Below are positions 46,767 to 55,916 of a stretch of 59,650 bases of DNA, piece by piece (within the stretch, counting starts at the first letter, position 1; each line of letters opens with the position of its first letter). Both the position numbers and the translations under genes were made by a program. Source of the DNA: Alphaproteobacteria bacterium (GTDB lineage Bacteria > Pseudomonadota > Alphaproteobacteria > Rickettsiales > JABCZZ01); NCBI GenBank assembly GCA_013288335.1, contig JABDCC010000007.1, forward strand, positions 1 through 59,650. The letters run 5' to 3'. The notes beneath the pieces were generated by a model, which worked only from the letters and a program-made list of their open reading frames with translations, was not told the DNA's origin and did no database searches.

Positions 46767-47339
46767 ATGGCTAAAGTTGCTAAAAAAACAGATGCTTCCA
46801 TGCCACGCTTGCAAGCATTGTATGTTGAAAAAATCATTCCGGATTTGCAGAAGCAATTCGGTTATAAAAATACCATGCAGGTTCCAAAGCTTGAAAAGAT
46901 CGTGATCAATATGGGTCTTGGCGAAGCTGTTGATGACAGCAAAGTAATTGACCTAGCTGTAAATGAACTCTCTCTTATTTCTGGTCAAAAACCAGTGGTA
47001 ACCAAATCACGTAAATCCATCGCGGGTTTTAAACTGCGTGAAAATCTGCCGATTGGCGCAAAAGTAACATTACGCAAACAGCGTATGTATGAATTTCTTG
47101 ATCGCTTAGTAACTATCGCTATGCCACGTATTCGCGATTTTCGCGGAATTTCTGGCAAAAGCTTTGATGGTCAAGGCAATTATACGCTTGGTTTGAAAGA
47201 ACAGCTTATATTCGCGGAAATCAGCTACGATAAAGTAGATAAACTCCGCGGTATGGACGTTTCTTTTGTAACGACTGCTAAAAATGACGAAGAAGCCAAA
47301 GCGCTTCTTACCGGATTTCAACTTCCATTTATTAAATAA
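46767..47339 (+). CDS. rplE: 50S ribosomal protein L5
   Basis: The 190-residue protein is L5, which binds 5S r[42 protein letters not shown] and [30 protein letters not shown] are typical. The frame is open eight codons upstream, but the ATG at 46767 fits the family. Confidence 0.98.
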   Translation: MAKVAKKTDASMPRLQALYVEKIIPDLQKQFGYKNTMQVPKLEKIVINMGLGEAVDDSKVIDLAVNELSLISGQKPVVTKSRKSIAGFKLRENLPIGAKVTLRKQRMYEFLDRLVTIAMPRIRDFRGISGKSFDGQGNYTLGLKEQLIFAEISYDKVDKLRGMDVSFVTTAKNDEEAKALLTGFQLPFIK

Positions 47340-47352
47340 TAAGGGGCAAACT

Positions 47353-47658
47353 GTGGCAAAACTTAGTTCTGTTGAAAAAAATAATCGTCGCGCAAGAATG
47401 GGAAAGCAATTTCTTGTAAAGCGTGCAGCACTCAAAGCGATTATCATGAATAAAGAATTGTCGATGGAAGAGCGTTTTGCTGCCCAGATGAAACTCTCTG
47501 CTTTGCCGCGCAATAGTGCTGCAAACCGTTTCCGCAACCGTTGCGAACTCACTGGTCGCCCACGTGGTAACTATCGTAAATTCAATCTTTGCCGTATCAA
47601 ATTGCGTGAGCTTGGCTCATTCGGTCAGATACCTGGCCTCATCAAATCAAGCTGGTAG
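47353..47658 (+). CDS. rpsN: 30S ribosomal protein S14
   Basis: The 101-residue protein is S14 of the long, zinc-free type: the four Cys of the zinc form are missing and [27 protein letters not shown] is present. It uses a GTG start with AAGGGG upstream; an open frame overlapping rplE is not used. Confidence 0.97.
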   Translation: MAKLSSVEKNNRRARMGKQFLVKRAALKAIIMNKELSMEERFAAQMKLSALPRNSAANRFRNRCELTGRPRGNYRKFNLCRIKLRELGSFGQIPGLIKSSW

Positions 47659-47668
47659 GAATAACTTT

Positions 47669-48064
47669 ATGTCAATGAACGATTTACTCTCCGATATGAT
47701 TGCCCGCATAAGGAATGGCCAGAAAGCCCGCCTTGCGCAGGTAACCTGCCATTTCTCAAAGCTTTCTGCCAATGTACTTGAAGTACTCAAGAACGATGGT
47801 TATATCCGCGACTACCGTGTGATTACCAACGGTAACAAAAAAGATATCCAGATTGATTTGAAGTATCATGAAGGTGAAGCTGTAATCAAAGAAATCATCC
47901 GCGAATCCAAACCTGGTCGTCGCGTGTATGAATCTATTTCTGAACTTCCAAAATTCTTTAATGGTCTTGGAATTGCTATTATATCCACCTCCAAAGGTGT
48001 GATGTCCGATTTCGAAGCACGCACTGCCAATGTCGGCGGTGAAGTGTTATGCAGCGTATTCTAG
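47669..48064 (+). CDS. rpsH: 30S ribosomal protein S8
   Basis: The 131-residue protein is S8, with SMNDLLSDMIARIRNGQKAR at the start and GLGIAIISTSKGVMSDFEARTANVGGEVLCSVF at the end. In other bacteria it represses the spc operon. ATG at 47669 gives the usual length. Confidence 0.98.
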   Translation: MSMNDLLSDMIARIRNGQKARLAQVTCHFSKLSANVLEVLKNDGYIRDYRVITNGNKKDIQIDLKYHEGEAVIKEIIRESKPGRRVYESISELPKFFNGLGIAIISTSKGVMSDFEARTANVGGEVLCSVF

Positions 48065-48073
48065 GAGAGAACC

Positions 48074-48607
48074 ATGTCACGCGTAGGTAAATTACCGGTT
48101 GTTATACCCGATAAAGTTAAAGTGGACATCAAAGGCCAGGAAATAACTTTAAAGGGCGCCAAAGGCGAATTGAAAACCGTTATAAACAGCAATGCAAAAA
48201 TTTCGCTGACTGATGGCAGTGTTCATGTTGAGCCTGCTAACGATACTCAGATGGCTCGCGCTATGTGGGGAACCGCACGCGCACTTATCAATAACATGGT
48301 AAAGGGCGTATCTGAAGGCTACAGCATCCGTATTGAAATCGTAGGTGTTGGTTTCCGTGCAGCGATTGATAAGCGCATGCTTACTATGTCACTGGGTTTC
48401 AGCCACGATATTAAATATGTGATTCCGGATGGCATCGAGATTAAAGCAGAAAAGCCAACCCTCATTGTTATCTCCGGCGCTGACAAACAACTCGTTGGTC
48501 AGGTAGCTGCAGAGTTGCATCGCTTGCGCCGTGTTGATCCGTATAAAGGCAAGGGTGTGCTCTATGAAGGTAAGAAAATCCGCCGCAAAGAAGGCAAGAA
48601 GAAATAG
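48074..48607 (+). CDS. rplF: 50S ribosomal protein L6
   Basis: The 177-residue protein is L6, with MSRVGKLPVVIPDKV and the C-terminal LQRIDPYKGKGV-like segment RRVDPYKGKGVLYEGKKIRRKEGKKK. Two tandem L6 folds are visible. It follows rpsH by nine bases. Confidence 0.98.
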   Translation: MSRVGKLPVVIPDKVKVDIKGQEITLKGAKGELKTVINSNAKISLTDGSVHVEPANDTQMARAMWGTARALINNMVKGVSEGYSIRIEIVGVGFRAAIDKRMLTMSLGFSHDIKYVIPDGIEIKAEKPTLIVISGADKQLVGQVAAELHRLRRVDPYKGKGVLYEGKKIRRKEGKKK

Positions 48608-48614
48608 GTAATTT

Positions 48615-48974
48615 ATGTCAAAACATTTAAGTCTTTATGATCGCCGCAAACAACGTGTACGTACTGCCATCAGCAAAAAAGCTGGCGGCCGTGTGCGCCT
48701 TTCGGTTTTCCGCTCCGGCAAACATATGTATGCCCAGCTGATTGACGACAGCACAAGCTCAACACTTGCGCAGGCTTCCACTATAGACAAAGAAATCGGC
48801 AAGCTTAAATCCGGTGCGAACCTTGAAGCTGCAAAGCTTGTGGGCACTTTGATTGCAAAGCGCGCTAAAGATGCAAAAGTAACTGAAGTGGTTTTTGACC
48901 GCGGTGGTTATATCTATCACGGACGCGTTAAGGCATTAGCCGAAGGCGCCCGCGCCGGCGGCTTATCATTCTAA
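48615..48974 (+). CDS. rplR: 50S ribosomal protein L18
   Basis: The 119-residue protein is L18, which binds 5S rRNA with L5 ([18 protein letters not shown] and [28 protein letters not shown]). Length is normal. Confidence 0.98.
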   Translation: MSKHLSLYDRRKQRVRTAISKKAGGRVRLSVFRSGKHMYAQLIDDSTSSTLAQASTIDKEIGKLKSGANLEAAKLVGTLIAKRAKDAKVTEVVFDRGGYIYHGRVKALAEGARAGGLSF

Positions 48975-48998
48975 TTATTTATTAACCAGGGCATAAAC

Positions 48999-49568
48999 AT
49001 GGCACGTGACAACAAAAAAACACCAGAAAAAGATGAAGCAGGCGGCGATCTTATTGATAAGCTCGTTGCGGTAAATCGTGTTGCAAAAGTAGTAAAAGGC
49101 GGTAAGCGCTTTGGTTTTGCAGCGCTCGTGGTTGTTGGTGATGGCAAAGGCCGCGTTGGCCATGGTAGCGGAAAAGCAAAAGAAGTAAGCGATGCCGTAA
49201 AGAAAGCAACCGATGATGCAAAGAAGCACATGGTTCGCATTGCGCTTCGTGAAGGTCGTACCCTTCATCATGATATCGCCGGACGTTTTGGTGCAGGTAA
49301 GGTATTCATGCGCTCTGCTGCTCCGGGTACCGGAATCATCGCAGGTGGTCCAATGCGCGCCGTATTTGAAGCGCTTGGTGTGCAGGACGTAGTTGCAAAA
49401 TCCATCGGCACTTCAAACCCACATAACATGGTAAAAGCAACATTTGATGCACTCACCACCATGCGCTCACCCCGCGCTATCGCTGCAAAGCGTGGCAAAA
49501 AAGTAGGTGAAATCATTGGTCGTCGTGAATCTGGCGCTGATTCCAAAGAAGAAAAGAAAGAAGAATAG
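48999..49568 (+). CDS. rpsE: 30S ribosomal protein S5
   Basis: The 189-residue protein is S5, with [42 protein letters not shown] and the [26 protein letters not shown] segment. It has a short Lys/Glu-rich tail. Confidence 0.98.
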   Translation: MARDNKKTPEKDEAGGDLIDKLVAVNRVAKVVKGGKRFGFAALVVVGDGKGRVGHGSGKAKEVSDAVKKATDDAKKHMVRIALREGRTLHHDIAGRFGAGKVFMRSAAPGTGIIAGGPMRAVFEALGVQDVVAKSIGTSNPHNMVKATFDALTTMRSPRAIAAKRGKKVGEIIGRRESGADSKEEKKEE

Positions 49569-49613
49569 CCGCGGGCAAATTTAATAGCCTCGTGACATTT
49601 TAAGGATAGAAAT

Positions 49614-49937
49614 ATGGTTGAGAAAAAAGATAAATCAGACGTTGCTCCTAAAGCAAAAAAAGTTGCCGCTGTGAAAGCAGAAGCAACAGCAAAGAAAGCT
49701 GCGCCTGCAAAAGTTGCTGCAAAAAAACCAGAAGCAAAACCAGTGAAAGCTGCTCCTTCAGGTAAGACTATCACTGTGGAACAAATCGGCAGCCCGATTG
49801 GTCGTCAGGGATATCAGCGTGCAACACTTATCGGTCTTGGCTTAAACAAGATGCGCCGCACCCGTACTTTGCAGGATACACCTTCCGTGCGCGGAATGAT
49901 TGCAACGGTAAAACATTTGGTAAAAGTAGTAGAATAA
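49614..49937 (+). CDS. rpmD: 50S ribosomal protein L30 with N-terminal extension
   Basis: The last 58 residues are L30 ([44 protein letters not shown]). The first 49 or so are an Ala/Lys/Pro-rich extension not found in ordinary L30, which has about 60 residues in total. Confidence 0.94.
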   Translation: MVEKKDKSDVAPKAKKVAAVKAEATAKKAAPAKVAAKKPEAKPVKAAPSGKTITVEQIGSPIGRQGYQRATLIGLGLNKMRRTRTLQDTPSVRGMIATVKHLVKVVE

Positions 49938-49967
49938 ACCCTACTTAAATTTTTAAGGACTAAAGTT

Positions 49968-50423
49968 ATGTTAGATGAAATTAAAGATAATGAAGGTGCC
50001 CGCAAAGGCCGTATGCGCGTTGGACGCGGTATTGGTTGCACTAAAGGTAAAACCTGTGGTCGTGGCTATAAAGGTCAGACTTCACGTACCGGTGTGCGCA
50101 TAAAAGGCTTTGAAGGTGGTCAGATGCCAATCCATCGCCGTTTGCCAAAACGTGGTTTCAACCAACATAAAAGTGTTGAATTCAGCGTAGTAAATATCGA
50201 TGATCTTCAGAAGGCTGTAGATGCCGGTAAAATCAATGTGAGCAACCCCGTGACCATCGATGTTTTGGTGGAAGCAGGTATTGCGCGCAAAAGTCGTCAT
50301 GGTGTTAAGCTGCTTTCTAAAGGCTCGCTCAAAGCCAAGCTGACGCTCGATGTAACCCGTGCTTCCAAAGCTGCAATTGAAGCAGTTGAAAAAGCCGGTG
50401 GCAAAGTAACCGTTGCTGCGTAA
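49968..50423 (+). CDS. rplO: 50S ribosomal protein L15
   Basis: The 151-residue protein is L15, with [48 protein letters not shown] at about 19-66. It begins with a short acidic stretch [10 protein letters not shown], as usual. Confidence 0.97.
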   Translation: MLDEIKDNEGARKGRMRVGRGIGCTKGKTCGRGYKGQTSRTGVRIKGFEGGQMPIHRRLPKRGFNQHKSVEFSVVNIDDLQKAVDAGKINVSNPVTIDVLVEAGIARKSRHGVKLLSKGSLKAKLTLDVTRASKAAIEAVEKAGGKVTVAA

Positions 50424-50435
50424 ATTTAATTATCC

Positions 50436-50489
50436 GTTGTTCGTTATTAGTTGCCAGTTGCTCGAACAACGATCAACGAACAACTTTTT
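50436..50489 (+). terminator. hairpin with T-run between rplO and secY
   Basis: GTTGTTCGTT (50436-50445) pairs with AACGAACAAC (50475-50484) and TTTTT follows (50485-50489). A second CGAACAA at 50463-50469 offers an alternative pairing. It may lower expression of secY and adk relative to the ribosomal genes. Confidence 0.55.
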
Positions 50490-50499
50490 GGGATAGATC

Positions 50500-51840
50500 A
50501 TGGTTTCAGCGGCAGAACGTCTTGCAGGTAATTTTGATTTCAGCGTCATAGGAAAAGCAACCGAGCTTAAGAAACGTCTCTGGTTTGTTTTCGGCGCACT
50601 GATAGTCGCCCGTATTGGCGCTTATGTGCCGATTCCAGGTATCGACCCACAGGTTCTTGCTGAAATATTCAAACATCATGCTGGCGGCGTACTTGGTGTA
50701 TTCAATATGTTTTCCGGCGGTGCACTTGGTCGTATGACCATTTTCGCGCTTGCCATCATGCCTTACATTTCATCCTCGATTATTTTTCAGCTGATGACAA
50801 TTGCTTCGCCGCATCTTGCAGCGCTTAAGAAAGAAGGCGAAACCGGACGTCGCAAAATCAATCAATATACACGCTATGGCACAGTCGTTCTTGCTTTCGT
50901 GCAAGGTTACGGCATCGCAGTTGGCCTTGAAGGAATGCAGGATAGAGGTGTTTCCGCAGTGCTTGAGCCTGGCATGTTCTTTCGTCTGACAACCGCGATG
51001 ACATTGGTTGGCGGCACCATGTTCCTAATGTGGCTCGGCGAGCAGATTACTGCACGTGGAATTGGCAATGGTATATCGCTGATAATTTTGGCGGGCATTG
51101 TATCTGGCTTTCCTAGTGCAATTGCAAGCACACTTGAGTTGGGTCGCACCGGTGCATTACCCGTGGAAGTCATCTTTATGGTTTTGTTAATTGCCCTCGG
51201 CCTTATTGCTTTTATCGTATTCGTAGAGCGCGCGCAAAGGCGTCTCATTGTTCAATATCCGAAGCGTCAGGTGGGTATGAAAATGATGGGTGGCGAAAGT
51301 TCGCATTTGCCCCTTAAGCTCAACATGTCCGGTGTAATTCCGCCGATTTTCGCCAGCTCGATCTTGCTGTTTCCACTCACCATTGCCGGATTTAATCAGG
51401 GCAAGGGACCATCATGGATCACGACGGTTACTTCCTATCTAGGTCACGGCCAGCCGCTTTACATCGTACTGTATATGGCCGTCATAGCGTTCTTCTGTTT
51501 CTTTTATACTTCGATTGTGTTTAACACGACGGAAACCGCAGATAACCTCAAGAAATACGGCGGATTTATCGCGGGAATAAGACCAGGTAAAAATACCGCT
51601 GAGTATCTTGATTATATTGTAACTCGGTTGACTGTGGTGGGTGCCATCTATCTCTGCGTTGTCTGCGCATTGCCGGAAATACTTATCGCCAACTATAAAA
51701 TACCGTTCTATCTTGGCGGCACGAGTATTTTAATTACGGTGAATGTGCTCATGGATTTTGTGGCACAAGTGCAATCACATTTGTTTGCTCACCAGTATGA
51801 AGGACTCATCAAAAAAGCAAAGCTCAAGGGCAAGAAATAA
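50500..51840 (+). CDS. secY: Sec translocon subunit SecY
   Basis: SecY forms the protein-conducting channel of the inner membrane. The 446-residue protein has ten transmembrane segments and the family motifs VPIPGIDPQ near residues 45-53, GIGNGISLIIL near 188-198, and a conserved cytoplasmic loop with Arg near RRLIVQYPKRQVG. It exports Sec substrates such as CpaC and the orphan exported protein. adk begins three bases after the stop. Confidence 0.98.
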   Translation: MVSAAERLAGNFDFSVIGKATELKKRLWFVFGALIVARIGAYVPIPGIDPQVLAEIFKHHAGGVLGVFNMFSGGALGRMTIFALAIMPYISSSIIFQLMTIASPHLAALKKEGETGRRKINQYTRYGTVVLAFVQGYGIAVGLEGMQDRGVSAVLEPGMFFRLTTAMTLVGGTMFLMWLGEQITARGIGNGISLIILAGIVSGFPSAIASTLELGRTGALPVEVIFMVLLIALGLIAFIVFVERAQRRLIVQYPKRQVGMKMMGGESSHLPLKLNMSGVIPPIFASSILLFPLTIAGFNQGKGPSWITTVTSYLGHGQPLYIVLYMAVIAFFCFFYTSIVFNTTETADNLKKYGGFIAGIRPGKNTAEYLDYIVTRLTVVGAIYLCVVCALPEILIANYKIPFYLGGTSILITVNVLMDFVAQVQSHLFAHQYEGLIKKAKLKGKK

Positions 51841-51843
51841 AAA

Positions 51844-52500
51844 ATGAATTTAATTCTTTTAGGCCCTCCTGGAGCAGGTAAAGGAACGCAAGCAGAGCTC
51901 TTGCAAAAGAAACTTAATGTACCAAAATTATCGACTGGCGACATGTTGCGTGCCGCAGTGAAAGCCGGAACCGAAATCGGCAAACTTGCAGATAGTGTGA
52001 TGAAAGCTGGTCAACTGGTTTCTGACGATATTATGATAAATCTCATCCGTGAGCGGATTTTAGAATCCGATTGTGCGCAGGGTTTTATTCTTGATGGATT
52101 TCCGCGTACCACTGCCCAAGCCGAAGCGCTGGATAAAATGCTCGTGCAAATGGGAAAACCGCTTTCGCTGGTTATTGAGCTTACGGTAAATGACGAAATA
52201 CTTATCGAACGCATTGCCGGGCGTTTCTCCTGTGCTGCCTGCGGAACCGGCTATCATGATGTGTTCAAACCTACTCAAGTAAAAGATACTTGCGATATAT
52301 GTGGCTCGCATGAGTTTATAAGGCGCAAAGACGATAATCGTGAGACAGTGACCTCCCGGCTTTCAGCTTATCATGCCCAAACAGCTCCTTTGCTGCCTTA
52401 TTATCGCAATAAGAGCATACTTCGCAGTGTCGACGGAATGGCGGAAATCAAGGATGTGACGGCTTCAATCAATAAAGTGCTGGGGGAAGCGTCAAAATGA
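51844..52500 (+). CDS. adk: adenylate kinase with zinc-binding lid
   Basis: Adk interconverts ATP + AMP and two ADP. The 218-residue protein has the P-loop GPPGAGKGTQ (7-16), STGDMLRAAV, GFILDGFPRT and a long lid with a four-Cys zinc site (CAACGTGYHD ... CDICGS) at about 129-155. Long-type lids with Cys are common in Alphaproteobacteria. It is coupled to secY and sits before the rpsM promoter. Confidence 0.97.
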   Translation: MNLILLGPPGAGKGTQAELLQKKLNVPKLSTGDMLRAAVKAGTEIGKLADSVMKAGQLVSDDIMINLIRERILESDCAQGFILDGFPRTTAQAEALDKMLVQMGKPLSLVIELTVNDEILIERIAGRFSCAACGTGYHDVFKPTQVKDTCDICGSHEFIRRKDDNRETVTSRLSAYHAQTAPLLPYYRNKSILRSVDGMAEIKDVTASINKVLGEASK

Positions 52501-52528
52501 TTGACACTAGCAAAATAATTCCTATTAT
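52501..52528 (+). promoter_or_regulatory. promoter of the alpha operon
   Basis: TTGACA (52501-52506, perfect) and TATTAT (52523-52528) are separated by 16 bases, immediately after the adk stop. The discriminator is followed by CGGCTCTCTC. It would drive rpsM-rpsK-rpoA-rplQ. Confidence 0.65.
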
Positions 52529-52608
52529 TTCGGCTCTCTCGACTCAAGAGTAAGTGGCATTTGCCACGCATATGTAATGTATAAGTGACTGAATTTTAAG
52601 GAGATTTT

Positions 52609-52989
52609 GTGGCTCGTATTGCTGGCGTTAATATCCCAACTGGTAAGCGTTTAATCATAGCGCTTCAATATATTCATGGTATCGGCCCTAAGAAAGCTGA
52701 GGAAATCTGCCATAAAACCGGAATTAGCGAAAATAAACGCGTTCATCAGTTAGCGGAGAATGAAGTAATTAAAATCCGCGAAATTATAGATCGCGACTAT
52801 TCGGTAGAAGGTGATTTACGCCGCGAAGTATCTATGAACATAAAGCGCCTGGTGGATTTGGGCTGCTACAGAGGTCTCCGTCATCGCAAACGTCTTCCGG
52901 TGCGTGGTCAGCGTACGCATACCAATGCTCGTACCCGTAAAGGTAAGTCCAAGGCGATTGCTGGTAAGAAAATAGTCTCCAAGAAATAA
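52609..52989 (+). CDS. rpsM: 30S ribosomal protein S13
   Basis: The 126-residue protein is S13, with [33 protein letters not shown] and [24 protein letters not shown]. It uses a GTG start with AAGGAG upstream. Confidence 0.98.
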   Translation: MARIAGVNIPTGKRLIIALQYIHGIGPKKAEEICHKTGISENKRVHQLAENEVIKIREIIDRDYSVEGDLRREVSMNIKRLVDLGCYRGLRHRKRLPVRGQRTHTNARTRKGKSKAIAGKKIVSKK

Positions 52990-53009
52990 TTAAGATTTAG
53001 GATAAAATT

Positions 53010-53447
53010 ATGGCTCAGGCCCAAGAAAAACCGACTACTGATAATAAAGACGCAGCAAAAGATGCTGCTGGCGCGCGTGTTAAAAAACGCGAACGCAAAA
53101 ACATCAGCACAGGCGTTGTGCATGTAAATGCATCGTTCAACAATACGATTGTTACCATCACCGACCCACATGGAAACGTAGTTTCCTGGTCATCTGCTGG
53201 TGCGCATGGTTTTAAAGGCTCACGCAAATCCACTCCTTACGCAGCGCAGGTAACGGCTGATGCGGCTGCCCGCAAAGCACAGGAACATGGTTTAAAGACT
53301 GTATTGGTTGAAGTAAAAGGCCCAGGCACTGGTCGTGAATCCGCATTGCGCGCACTTCAGGCAGTTGGCCTTATTGTTACATCGATTAAAGACGTTACTC
53401 CTGTTCCGCATAATGGCTGCCGTCCGCCAAAACGCCGCAGGGTATAA
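53010..53447 (+). CDS. rpsK: 30S ribosomal protein S11
   Basis: The 145-residue protein is S11, with [46 protein letters not shown] and the C-terminal [11 protein letters not shown]. About 28 Ala/Asp/Lys-rich residues precede the core, more than usual. Confidence 0.98.
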   Translation: MAQAQEKPTTDNKDAAKDAAGARVKKRERKNISTGVVHVNASFNNTIVTITDPHGNVVSWSSAGAHGFKGSRKSTPYAAQVTADAAARKAQEHGLKTVLVEVKGPGTGRESALRALQAVGLIVTSIKDVTPVPHNGCRPPKRRRV

Positions 53448-53508
53448 TTAAGAAATTCGCGAAAAATATTAAAGACTATCACCAAACACTAACAAACGGG
53501 GATAAATT

Positions 53509-54525
53509 GTGATTAGTAAAAACTGGCAAGACCTGATTAAACCAACGAAACTCGATATCGATATCGCAAAAAACAATCCAAACATTGCGACGATTATCGC
53601 AGAACCTTTGGAACGCGGATTTGGTAACACACTTGGTGTTGCACTGCGCCGTATTCTGCTTTCATCCCTCCAGGGTGCAGCAGTTACCGCAATTAAAATT
53701 GACGGCGTTTTGCACGAATTCTCAGCCGTTACCGGCGTTCGTGAAGACGTAACCAACATCATTCTCAATGTAAAAGAATTGCGCATTAAAGTGCATAGCC
53801 CAGAAAAGAAGCGCCTAACGCTTTCTGCTGTTGGCCCATGCGAAGTAACTGCCGCGATGATTGAAGCAACTCACGATGTTGAAATCATCAACAAAGAACA
53901 TGTTATCTGCACGCTTGATAAAGGCGCGAAACTTCATATGGAACTCACCGTTGAAGTAGGCAAAGGTTATGTACGCGCTTCACAGAATCGTCCCGAAGAT
54001 GCTCCAATCGGCCTGATACCGGTTGATGCATTGTTCAGCCCGGTTCGTAAAGTAAGCTACAAAATCGAACATAGCCGCGTTGGCCAGGTGACCGACTTTG
54101 ACAAACTCGCTTTGACTTTGGAAACAGATGGAACCATTACACCGGAAGATGCTGTAGCATTTGCTGCACGTATCCTTCAGGAACAGCTCCGCTTGTTCAT
54201 CAACTTTGAAGAACAGGCTGTTGAAGAGAAAAAAGAAGACAAATCTGAACTGAAATTCAGCCCGTACCTCTTGAAGAAAGTAGACGAGTTGGAACTTTCA
54301 GTGCGTTCTGCAAATTGCTTGAAAAATGATAACATCATTTACATTGGTGATTTGGTTCAGAAAACCGAAAGCGAAATGCTGAAAACACCGAATTTCGGTC
54401 GTAAATCGCTCAATGAAATTAAAGAAGTGCTCGTGAATATGGGGCTGAAATTCGGCATGGAAGTAGCAGAATGGCCACCAGAAAACATTGAAGAACTTGC
54501 ACGTAAATACGAAGATCCATACTAG
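53509..54525 (+). CDS. rpoA: RNA polymerase alpha subunit
   Basis: The 338-residue protein has the alpha N-terminal dimerisation domain (about 1-235: [35 protein letters not shown]) and the C-terminal domain (about 250-330: [46 protein letters not shown]), which contacts UP elements and activators. It starts with GTG and follows rpsK by 61 bases. Confidence 0.98.
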   Translation: MISKNWQDLIKPTKLDIDIAKNNPNIATIIAEPLERGFGNTLGVALRRILLSSLQGAAVTAIKIDGVLHEFSAVTGVREDVTNIILNVKELRIKVHSPEKKRLTLSAVGPCEVTAAMIEATHDVEIINKEHVICTLDKGAKLHMELTVEVGKGYVRASQNRPEDAPIGLIPVDALFSPVRKVSYKIEHSRVGQVTDFDKLALTLETDGTITPEDAVAFAARILQEQLRLFINFEEQAVEEKKEDKSELKFSPYLLKKVDELELSVRSANCLKNDNIIYIGDLVQKTESEMLKTPNFGRKSLNEIKEVLVNMGLKFGMEVAEWPPENIEELARKYEDPY

Positions 54526-54549
54526 GACTTCAGGAACAGGAGATAGGTT

Positions 54550-54969
54550 ATGCGTCATAAAGTAAGCGGTCGTAAGCTGAATGTTACCACATCCCACCGC
54601 AAGGCGATGTTTGCAAATATGTGCCAGGCTCTCATAAAGCATGAGCAGATTGCTACGACTTTGCCAAAAGCAAAAGAGTTGCGCCCCGTGCTCGAGCGTT
54701 TAATTACGCTTGGAAAACGCGGTGGCCTTCATGCCCGTCGCCAGGCGATTGCTGAAATCAAAGATGCCACCTTGGTAGAAAAACTTTTCAGCGTAATTGC
54801 AGCCCGTTATGCTGACCGCAAAGGTGGTTACACCCGCGTGCTGAAAGCTGGCTTCCGCTACGGTGATAATGCTCCGCTTGCTATCATAGAACTCGTTGAT
54901 CGCGATGAATCTGCAAAAGGCAAGGACTCTGGCCCGGTACAGGTTGCGGCTACTGAAGAAGCAGCGTAG
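54550..54969 (+). CDS. rplQ: 50S ribosomal protein L17
   Basis: The 139-residue protein is L17, with [46 protein letters not shown]. About 15 C-terminal residues are a charged tail. It closes the ribosomal cluster. Confidence 0.98.
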   Translation: MRHKVSGRKLNVTTSHRKAMFANMCQALIKHEQIATTLPKAKELRPVLERLITLGKRGGLHARRQAIAEIKDATLVEKLFSVIAARYADRKGGYTRVLKAGFRYGDNAPLAIIELVDRDESAKGKDSGPVQVAATEEAA

Positions 54970-54988
54970 TGTTATTTTGGAATGTTCC

Positions 54989-55052
54989 CGCTCCGGTCTG
55001 CTGACCTTCGCGGTGAACCTAACACCTTCGATGACTAAAGGGCTCGCCTTCT
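54989..55052 (+). repeat. intergenic repeat, copy B, after rplQ
   Basis: This stretch aligns with copy A at 26341-26419 over most of its length, including the shared CCTAACA and AAGGGC. It has no start codon with a reading frame of note and lies between the rplQ stop and the terminator. Confidence 0.6.
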
Positions 55053-55085
55053 GACTCGCTGAGTTACAAATACTATGGAAATTAA

Positions 55086-55108
55086 GGGTGGCGAAAGCCG
55101 CCCTTTTT
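55086..55108. terminator. strong intrinsic terminator of the alpha operon
   Basis: GGGTGGC (55086-55092) pairs with GCCGCCC (55097-55103) over a GAAA tetraloop, followed by TTTTT and more T. It is the end point of the ribosomal super-cluster and overlaps the stop codon of the next, opposing gene, so it likely serves both. Confidence 0.9.
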
Positions 55109-55403
55109 ATTTAGTGAGTGCGTTTATCGCGCCAGCTTTTTGCTGCTCGAGCATCTCGACATAGGGACGAACCTGATCCATATCTTTGTTTCTGGTGTAT
55201 GATGCTATAAAACCTACGCCACCGCATAAAATTGCATTTACAAGAACGGAATGAGTCATTGTATCACCACTTGCCCATCCTATCTTATGTGCACCAGCAC
55301 CAATAAGTGCGCCGACTACGGTGCTCAAAGCAGTTGCAAACAGAATGGATCTTTTTGCAAGATTAGGTCTTTCAACGGTGCTGGAATTTTCAGAATCTGA
55401 CAT
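55107..55403 (-). CDS. small membrane protein, hypothetical
   Basis: The 98-residue protein has an acidic N-terminus, then two hydrophobic stretches rich in Gly and Ala (about 20-42 and 48-70), and a helical charged C-terminus. It could span the inner membrane twice. I recognise no family. An AGGAGAATT sequence upstream is a good ribosome-binding site. It is single and faces the terminator of rplQ. Confidence 0.6.
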   Translation of the reverse strand: MSDSENSSTVERPNLAKRSILFATALSTVVGALIGAGAHKIGWASGDTMTHSVLVNAILCGGVGFIASYTRNKDMDQVRPYVEMLEQQKAGAINALTK

Positions 55404-55477
55404 TTAATTCTCCTATTGACCTCCAGACTATAAAAGAAACCCCAATCGCAAACAAGTTACAGTATTGTTACGGTTTA

Positions 55478-55505
55478 TTGATTTTGCACCAATTAGGCCT
55501 ATATT
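55478..55505 (+). promoter_or_regulatory. promoter of the PDZ gene and rarA
   Basis: TTGATT (55478-55483) and TATATT (55500-55505) lie 16 bases apart. AGGCCTATATTAGTGG around the -10 differs by one base from that before the BAX-inhibitor-like gene. Confidence 0.5.
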
Positions 55506-55529
55506 AGTGGAAGATATAAGGACAATTAC

Positions 55530-55916
55530 ATGAATAGAATCTACGCTTTTTTGCTAATAATACTATTTAGCTCAGCCTTATACATCTTTACTGAAACACC
55601 CAGTGCCACTGGTGAGCAGAAAGCGGTCACCTTGCATGGAAAAGGCCCGCTAAATGATGTCGTGGTGATTAACTGTACTCCGGAAATGGCAGAAAAATAT
55701 AATTTGAAATCAACCTATAGCACTGTTCTGGTTCTTGCTGGAACCTCTGCTTCAGGAGTACAAAAAGGCGATCTAATCGTTGAGATAAATGGTAAAGAAG
55801 TCCGGACCGTTTCTGACATAGAAAAAATCATGGCCCAACCCGCAGGACAATTCCAACAATTCCAAATAGCCTTCGTGCACAACGGCAGAGTAACAGTTAT
55901 GGCGGTACTAAAGTGA
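55530..55916 (+). CDS. exported PDZ-domain protein without protease domain
   Basis: The 128-residue protein has a signal or anchor (residues 1-20, with LLIILFSSALYIF) and one PDZ domain in the C-terminal two-thirds (STVLVLAGTSASGVQKGDLIVEINGKEVRTVSDIEKIM). No serine-protease triad is present. In many Alphaproteobacteria a DegP/DegQ-type protease with PDZ domains sits between rplQ and rarA, so this may be its remnant or a reduced successor. The stop overlaps the GTG start of rarA. Confidence 0.7.
   Translation: MNRIYAFLLIILFSSALYIFTETPSATGEQKAVTLHGKGPLNDVVVINCTPEMAEKYNLKSTYSTVLVLAGTSASGVQKGDLIVEINGKEVRTVSDIEKIMAQPAGQFQQFQIAFVHNGRVTVMAVLK

Noticed and set aside
49268-49774. Long antisense frame over rpsE and rpmD, rich in Ala and Phe
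   Set aside because: It is a shadow of the Lys/Ala-rich coding sequence on the plus strand.
52565-52589. Second promoter before rpsM (TTGCCA and TATAAG)
   Set aside because: The spacer of 13 bases is too short; the perfect TTGACA-N16-TATTAT at 52501 is the better choice.
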